The notes under the pieces: generated by a model
What the model saw: only the letters and a program-made list of their open reading frames with translations
Databases searched by the model: none
Told to the model about the DNA's origin: nothing
Made by a program: the position numbers and the translations under genes
Assembly (NCBI GenBank): GCA_947374535.1
Contig: CANCCJ010000132.1
Coordinates: 1-6,718, forward strand
Source: Comamonadaceae bacterium
GTDB taxonomy: Bacteria > Pseudomonadota > Gammaproteobacteria > Burkholderiales > Burkholderiaceae
Length of the DNA: 6,718 nucleotides
Direction of reading: 5' to 3'
In this document: positions 1 to 3,809 of the stretch, one piece after another
Layout of the letters: each line of letters opens with the position of its first letter
Position numbering within the stretch: the first letter of the stretch is position 1

Positions 1-612
1 TTCACCCCTGCCCGCCCCGTTTTGGTAGCCGCTTGCGATTTGATGGCACGCATCCACCAAGAATTTACCTACGAGACGGCCAGCACCGACATCAACACGC
101 CTGCGCTAGAAGCCCTGAAAAGCCGCAAAGGCGTGTGCCAAGACTTTGCGCACATCCTCATCGGTTGCTTGCGCACGCAAGGTTTAGCCGCACGTTATGT
201 GAGCGGCTATTTGGTGACCGAAGTGCCCGAAGGCCAAACCCGATTGATTGGCAGCGATGCCTCGCACGCCTGGGTGTCGGTCTATGTGCCCGACGCTTTG
301 GATGATGCGGCAGAAACCGCCAAGACGGGGGCACTCGCTACCCACGGCCAATGGTTTGACCTAGACCCCACCAACAACCGTTGGGGCTTAAGCTCGCCCG
401 GCATCGACTACGTGACCTTGGCCATTGGCCGCGACTACGCGGATGTGTCGCCCGTGCGTGGTGTGATTCATGGCGGAGCCAGCCACACGCTGGACGTGGC
501 GGTGACGGTGCAGCCCGCTTCTGAGTTGGCGGCGGCGCTTGGGCAAACGCAGTCTCAATCGCAGTCTCAATTGCAAACTCAAGGGCAGTCACAGACACAA
601 AGCCAAAGCTAA
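1..612 (+). CDS. Transglutaminase-like family protein, C-terminal part (5' end outside window)
   Basis: The frame is open from base 1, so the true start lies upstream; about 203 residues are visible. The transglutaminase-like (papain-fold) catalytic triad can be read. The Cys is in GVCQDFAH (codon 136-138), the His in SHAWVSVY (codon 265-267) and the Asp in DLDPTNN (codon 364-366). The motif KSRKGVCQDFAH, followed by RYVSGY, is typical of bacterial transglutaminase-like proteins of about 270-300 residues. These usually carry a beta-rich N-terminal domain, which would be the missing part. Such proteins are thought to act as cysteine peptidases or amidases, and in many proteobacteria they are encoded near ATP-grasp and alpha-E proteins. 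Neither partner is visible here, so the substrate is unknown. No signal peptide can be judged. After the core the protein ends in an odd Gln-X tail, listed separately. It stops 38 bases before the ridA-like gene on the same strand, so co-transcription is plausible. The family call is firm; the function is not. Confidence 0.9.
   Translation, partial: FTPARPVLVAACDLMARIHQEFTYETASTDINTPALEALKSRKGVCQDFAHILIGCLRTQGLAARYVSGYLVTEVPEGQTRLIGSDASHAWVSVYVPDALDDAAETAKTGALATHGQWFDLDPTNNRWGLSSPGIDYVTLAIGRDYADVSPVRGVIHGGASHTLDVAVTVQPASELAAALGQTQSQSQSQLQTQGQSQTQSQS
544..609 (+). repeat. Degenerate hexamer repeat encoding (Gln-X)11 tail
   Basis: Eleven consecutive 6-base units of the form CAR-NNN fill the last 66 bases before the stop codon of the transglutaminase-like gene. 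Every odd residue is Gln, and the residues between are mainly Ser or Thr, with one Leu and one Gly. Both CAA and CAG are used, and the second codons vary (TCT, TCG, TCA, AGC, ACG, ACT, ACA, TTG, GGG), so the repeat is degenerate at DNA level. A gain or loss of units would keep the frame. It lies outside the catalytic core, and no function can be assigned. Confidence 0.85.
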
Positions 613-629
613 GCGCTCTTAAAATTGTC

Positions 630-648
630 GGATTCAAACAAGGAATCC
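630..648 (+). promoter_or_regulatory. Ribosome-binding site of the ridA-like gene inside a small inverted repeat
   Basis: A Shine-Dalgarno-like AAGGA lies at 640-644, six bases before the ATG at 651, and it supports that start. GGATTC at 630-635 is perfectly complementary to GAATCC at 643-648, with a 7-base loop between them. The stem would therefore take up the end of the Shine-Dalgarno sequence. The Shine-Dalgarno reading is solid. A regulatory role for the 6-bp stem is only a possibility, because stems this short arise by chance. Confidence 0.45.
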
Positions 649-650
649 AC

Positions 651-1109
651 ATGAGCGTTTACGACAAACTCCAAGCCCTGAACATCACCCTGCCTCCCGT
701 GGCTGTGCCCGCTGCGGCTTATGTGCCTTTTGTGCAAACAGGCAACTTGGTATTTTTGAGCGGTCACATCGCCAAACAAGACGGCAAAGTGTGGACCGGC
801 CAACTAGGCAAGACCATGCAAACTGCCGAAGGCGCACAAGCGGCACGCGCCGTGGCTGTGGATTTGTTGGGTACCTTGCACGCTGCCGTGGGCGACTTGA
901 ACAAGGTCAAGCGCATCGTCAAAGTGATGAGCTTGGTCAACTCCAGCCCCGACTACACCGAACACCACTTGGTGACCAATGGTTGCAGCGAATTGATTGG
1001 CCAAGTGTTTGGCGACAAAGGCACGCACGCACGCAGCGCGTTTGGCGTGGCGCAGTTGCCTTTGGGTGCTTGCGTAGAAATTGAGTTGATTGCGGAACTG
1101 GCTAGCTAA
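651..1109 (+). CDS. RidA/YjgF/YER057c/UK114 family protein
   Basis: This is a complete 152-residue protein of the RidA superfamily. Canonical RidA is a small cytoplasmic trimer that hydrolyses reactive enamine/imine intermediates such as 2-aminoacrylate, releasing ammonia and protecting PLP enzymes. Family marks include VFLSGHIAKQDGKVWTGQLG (residues 34-53), the central AARAVAVDLLGTL helix, and the C-terminal block HARSAFGVAQLPLGACVEIE. Arg128 in that block matches the substrate-carboxylate-binding arginine of E. coli RidA (Arg105). Glu143, 15 residues later, matches its Glu120, so imine deaminase chemistry is possible. The protein is longer than classic RidA (about 128 residues) and resembles the roughly 150-residue subgroup, whose physiological substrates are poorly known. 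For that reason I give no gene symbol. The ATG at 651 has a Shine-Dalgarno sequence at 640-644. The neighbouring transglutaminase-like gene lies 38 bases upstream and may share its transcript. Confidence 0.93.
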   Translation: MSVYDKLQALNITLPPVAVPAAAYVPFVQTGNLVFLSGHIAKQDGKVWTGQLGKTMQTAEGAQAARAVAVDLLGTLHAAVGDLNKVKRIVKVMSLVNSSPDYTEHHLVTNGCSELIGQVFGDKGTHARSAFGVAQLPLGACVEIELIAELAS

Positions 1110-1114
1110 ATAAT
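1086..1114 (+). promoter_or_regulatory. Candidate sigma-70 promoter for the acyltransferase gene
   Basis: TTGATT at 1086-1091 matches 4 of 6 bases of the -35 consensus. AATAAT at 1109-1114 matches 5 of 6 of the -10 consensus, and the spacer is exactly 17 bases. It overlaps the 3' end and stop codon of the ridA-like gene. It would start transcription near 1121, about 43 bases before the acyltransferase ATG. The composition switch to AT-rich DNA begins about here, so chance -10-like hexamers are more likely and this stays a candidate. Confidence 0.35.
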
Positions 1115-1163
1115 TTCATCATCTTATAGGTCATGTAGCCACAAATGGCTGAAATGCTTCTGA

Positions 1164-2378
1164 ATGAATATATACACACCCTTGGGATATTTCTTTGTTC
1201 TTGCCTCAGTGCTTTTGTTCATGAAGCTCCCCGTATTTGCAGCCACCGATACGAAATGGCACGCAAGTACGTCAAGAACAATCACGATTGATGGGCTTAG
1301 AGGCTATCTAGCCGTTGGGGTATTTATTCACCACGCAGTCATTTATTACCGCTATCTCACAGAAGGCATTTGGGATAACCCTCCATCCAGCTTTTATACA
1401 CAGCTTGGTCCGATTAATGTCAGCTTGTTTTTTATGATTACAGGCTACCTATTCTGGGGAAAAATAATTTCTAGCCAAGGCCGTCCCGGATGGACCAAGC
1501 TATTTATAGGTAGAGCATTCAGAATTGGTCCAGTTTATTTTTTGATGACTGGATTAATGCTATTGATAATTTTTTCAAAAACATCTTTCGTTTTACAGGA
1601 ACCATTAGAAAAAGTCCTCTTTGAGATTGCGCCCTTGTTGCTGTTTGGAATTTTTGAACCAGGACAAGTGATCAATGGATTTAGCGGCCCCAGAGGCATA
1701 ACTGCAGCAGTCACCTGGACCTTGCGTTACGAATGGGTGTTTTATTTAATCATTCTGCCCATCTCGGCCATCTTTGCACGCAACCGTAAGCATCATCTTG
1801 TGTACGCAGTAACAGTGTTACTCGTGTGCTTAGCTTCTTCTTTATTAAAGAACGGATCCTCCAATAGTCTTTTATTGGCAGCGTTCTTCATTGGGATGGT
1901 CTACGCATCATTACAAGCTCATGATTGCAGGATTGCTGCTTCTGATCGAACGATGTCAATCGTTGCATCAATAGCTTTATGGTTGGTATTCTTCGAGCCA
2001 ATCCCCACACATAAAACCGTTCACACCATACTAACTGGCGTTGTTTTTTATGGCGTCGTCAATGGATGCAGCCTTTTTGGATTGCTTACCAACAAACGCG
2101 CTCAGCGACTTGGTGAAATAAGTTATGGAATTTATTTGCTTCAAGGCATTGTGCTTTTTGCTTTTGCACAAGCTCCAGAAATTCGTACTTTAGCCACTGC
2201 TTCGAGCATGCATTACTGGTTTTTTCTTTTAATTGAAGCCTTTACGCTGATCATTCTTGCGTTTATTGCTTATTGCTTCCTTGAAAAACCTTGCATTGCT
2301 ACGGGCAAAAAAATCGTATTGCAAAATTTCACCTCAAAAACTACTGATCTAGTTAACGACCAGAAAACTATTACCTAG
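1164..2378 (+). CDS. Acyltransferase-3 (OafA/YrhL-type) integral membrane protein
   Basis: This 404-residue protein is almost wholly hydrophobic, with about 10-12 membrane segments by eye. Acyltransferase-3 proteins sit in the inner membrane and move acyl groups, often acetyl, onto extracytoplasmic sugars such as O-antigen, exopolysaccharide or Nod factor. Family marks are present in order: IDGLRGYLAVGVFIHH (42-57) with the R-X10-H pair Arg46/His57, FFMITGYLFWGK (89-100), GRAFRIGPVYF (116-126), TWTLRYEWVFY (184-194), LGEISYGIYLLQG (316-328) and a terminal FLEKP (372-376). There is no C-terminal SGNH domain. The usual His after YGIYLL is Gln here. The ATG follows an in-frame TGA at 1161-1163, so the start cannot be further upstream, but no Shine-Dalgarno is visible; Met20 (1221) is the alternative. 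The gene is much richer in A+T than its neighbours and uses TTA and ATA codons, which suggests horizontal transfer. No sugar-synthesis gene adjoins it, so the substrate is unknown. Confidence 0.9.
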   Translation: MNIYTPLGYFFVLASVLLFMKLPVFAATDTKWHASTSRTITIDGLRGYLAVGVFIHHAVIYYRYLTEGIWDNPPSSFYTQLGPINVSLFFMITGYLFWGKIISSQGRPGWTKLFIGRAFRIGPVYFLMTGLMLLIIFSKTSFVLQEPLEKVLFEIAPLLLFGIFEPGQVINGFSGPRGITAAVTWTLRYEWVFYLIILPISAIFARNRKHHLVYAVTVLLVCLASSLLKNGSSNSLLLAAFFIGMVYASLQAHDCRIAASDRTMSIVASIALWLVFFEPIPTHKTVHTILTGVVFYGVVNGCSLFGLLTNKRAQRLGEISYGIYLLQGIVLFAFAQAPEIRTLATASSMHYWFFLLIEAFTLIILAFIAYCFLEKPCIATGKKIVLQNFTSKTTDLVNDQKTIT

Positions 2379-2434
2379 GAATCAACGCCAATGCCGCCTA
2401 CACGGAAAAGCGCAGACTGGTAATAGCTATTCGT
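2379..2434. other. Convergent intergenic gap without a clear terminator
   Basis: These 56 bases separate the stop codon of the plus-strand acyltransferase from the stop codon of the minus-strand outer-membrane efflux gene. I see no GC-rich stem followed by a T run on either strand. The only symmetrical element is the 10-bp palindrome AATAGCTATT at 2422-2431, which has no loop and no U tract. Termination may be weak, Rho-dependent, or inside the opposing gene. Confidence 0.5.
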
Positions 2435-3799
2435 TTATTCATCAAAGTCCCAGATTTGATGCAGATCTAGGCGAATCAAAGCCAGCAACTCCACCACCTC
2501 AAGCTGCATGCGCTCAGCGGCATTGAGGTTATCGCTAGCTAGACGCGCAATCAGCAACACATCCGACAAACTGCCCTCGCCCAAAGTGTAGGCCTTGACT
2601 GATTTTTCTGCGGCCAAGGCTTGGCGTTGCGCGGCAGATTTCAAGTTGTCAGCAGCTGCTCGTTTGTGCTGAAACTGAATCCACATGCTGTCAAACATGG
2701 CGCCCAGTTGTTGCTCGGCCAGCAGCACTTTGTCGCTGGCGGCTTGTGCATCGGCCACCAGCGCGGTTGCGTGATGAAAGCGTGAGGCACTTGGGAACGG
2801 CATTGAGAACATCACCCCCGAAATGGTTTCGGCCCCCGCGCGCTCACGGCCGCTAAACACACCCACAGTGGGGTCAGGCAAGCGATCACGCGAGGCACGG
2901 TCTGCGGCGAGTCGCAAGCGTTGTGCGTCTACACGCATCATGTTGAGCTCGTGGTTTTTGTCTAAAAACTCTTGGCGCATAGCGGCCATGGTTTCGGTCA
3001 ACGCAGACAAATTTGCTGACGCATCTAAGCGCACAGCCGCAGGCAGATGCATGGGCAAAGTCATGCCTGCATAGCGGCGTGTGAAGGCTGAGGCGCTGGA
3101 TGCCAGCTGCGCATCAGCCACCGAACGCGCCGCCGTGATGCGCTCAAACTCAGCGTTAGCCAACTCAGCGTCCAGCTGAGAAATTTCACCTTGCTTGAGC
3201 TGACTCTGCGTGAGTCGCTGCATCTTGGCGGCCAAGTCATAGGTGGTCACTGCATTTTTTTGGTCGGCCAAGGCGCGCAGGTAAGCAAACCAAAACCGCA
3301 TCAACTCACGCGCACCTTCGTGCATGGCATCGGCATATTCGATGTCGGCAAAAGCTTGGGTTTGTGAGGCGAGGTCGGCATCCATACCGCGCTTGCCCCA
3401 AAAGCGCACGGGGCGCTCGATGCTCACCATCGATTCATGCAGCTGCGTGCCGGCAGCCACATCACGGCGACGTTGCGAGGTGCTGCGCAAGGTGAACTCT
3501 GCGGTGCCTGACTCAATGCCTTTGGCGCGTGCGATACCGGCTTCTTTTTTAGAGCGAGCAGCTTGCATCAAAGGGCTGCTGAGTAAAGCTTCTTTCACGG
3601 TAGCTTCGGCAGGGAGATAAGGCACAAGCTGCGATGTCGCAGTCGACGAAGAGGTCGATCCGAGGGTTGCTGACGCAACAGCAGACGATGTGGCTGATGC
3701 GATAGGGGTAGGCTGTTGGGCCTGCGCGACGCCCAGCGCCAAGACACAAGTGCACAAGACAGCAGAGACCAAGACATAAGACTTCATGACATATTTCAT
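2435..3799 (-). CDS. CzcC-type TolC-family outer membrane protein of a heavy-metal RND efflux system
   Basis: This 454-residue protein should form the trimeric outer-membrane/periplasmic duct that receives metal ions from the RND pump. Residues 1-27 form a signal peptide (basic start, hydrophobic core VLVSAVLCTCVLALG, likely cut after AQA). A Ser/Ala/Thr-rich linker follows (about 28-57), then the two-fold alpha-barrel repeat of the outer-membrane-efflux-protein family. Equivalent GE-S-LD marks appear in each half: KQGEISQLDAE (202-212) and TLGEGSLSDVLL (405-416). The helices are Ala/Gln/Leu-rich, and the C-terminal LIRLDLHQIW motif is typical of CzcC/CusC-like proteins. I chose the ATG at 3797-3799 because it overlaps the pump's stop codon (ATGA) and has GGAG at 3806-3809, six bases upstream on the minus strand. 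It also puts the signal peptide at the N-terminus. A GTG at 3836-3838 would add 13 residues ahead of the signal peptide and is less likely. Calling it CzcC rather than CusC rests mainly on general likeness. Confidence 0.9.
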   Translation of the reverse strand: MKYVMKSYVLVSAVLCTCVLALGVAQAQQPTPIASATSSAVASATLGSTSSSTATSQLVPYLPAEATVKEALLSSPLMQAARSKKEAGIARAKGIESGTAEFTLRSTSQRRRDVAAGTQLHESMVSIERPVRFWGKRGMDADLASQTQAFADIEYADAMHEGARELMRFWFAYLRALADQKNAVTTYDLAAKMQRLTQSQLKQGEISQLDAELANAEFERITAARSVADAQLASSASAFTRRYAGMTLPMHLPAAVRLDASANLSALTETMAAMRQEFLDKNHELNMMRVDAQRLRLAADRASRDRLPDPTVGVFSGRERAGAETISGVMFSMPFPSASRFHHATALVADAQAASDKVLLAEQQLGAMFDSMWIQFQHKRAAADNLKSAAQRQALAAEKSVKAYTLGEGSLSDVLLIARLASDNLNAAERMQLEVVELLALIRLDLHQIWDFDE

Positions 3800-3809
3800 G
3801 ATTTTCTCC
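3796..3809 (-). promoter_or_regulatory. ATGA stop/start overlap with Shine-Dalgarno (translational coupling)
   Basis: On the minus strand the pump's stop TGA (3798-3796) shares two bases with the ATG (3799-3797) of the outer-membrane gene. GGAG at 3809-3806 lies inside the last codons of the pump gene at a proper 6-base distance. This arrangement is the classic sign of re-initiation or coupled translation, and it places the two genes in one operon. Confidence 0.8.

Noticed and set aside
338..652. Minus-strand frames with Arg-Leu repeats opposite the transglutaminase gene
   Set aside because: The Arg-Leu run is simply the reverse reading of the Gln-X hexamer repeat; the plus-strand frame carries the catalytic triad.
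1136..1151. Small hairpin AGCCA-CAAA-TGGCT (1137-1150) after the ridA-like gene as a terminator
   Set aside because: It has only five base pairs and no following T run, and it sits just before the acyltransferase start. It is too weak to call a terminator or operator.
2422..2431. Palindrome AATAGCTATT as an operator or terminator in the convergent gap
   Set aside because: It is a single loop-less 10-bp palindrome in AT-rich DNA between two gene ends, with no second copy and no U tract. Chance is the simplest explanation.
1110..2434. Insertion-sequence or integrase boundaries around the acyltransferase
   Set aside because: I looked for transposase fragments and for terminal inverted or direct repeats at the composition edges and saw none. 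Transfer is suggested by composition only, not by a recognisable mobile element.
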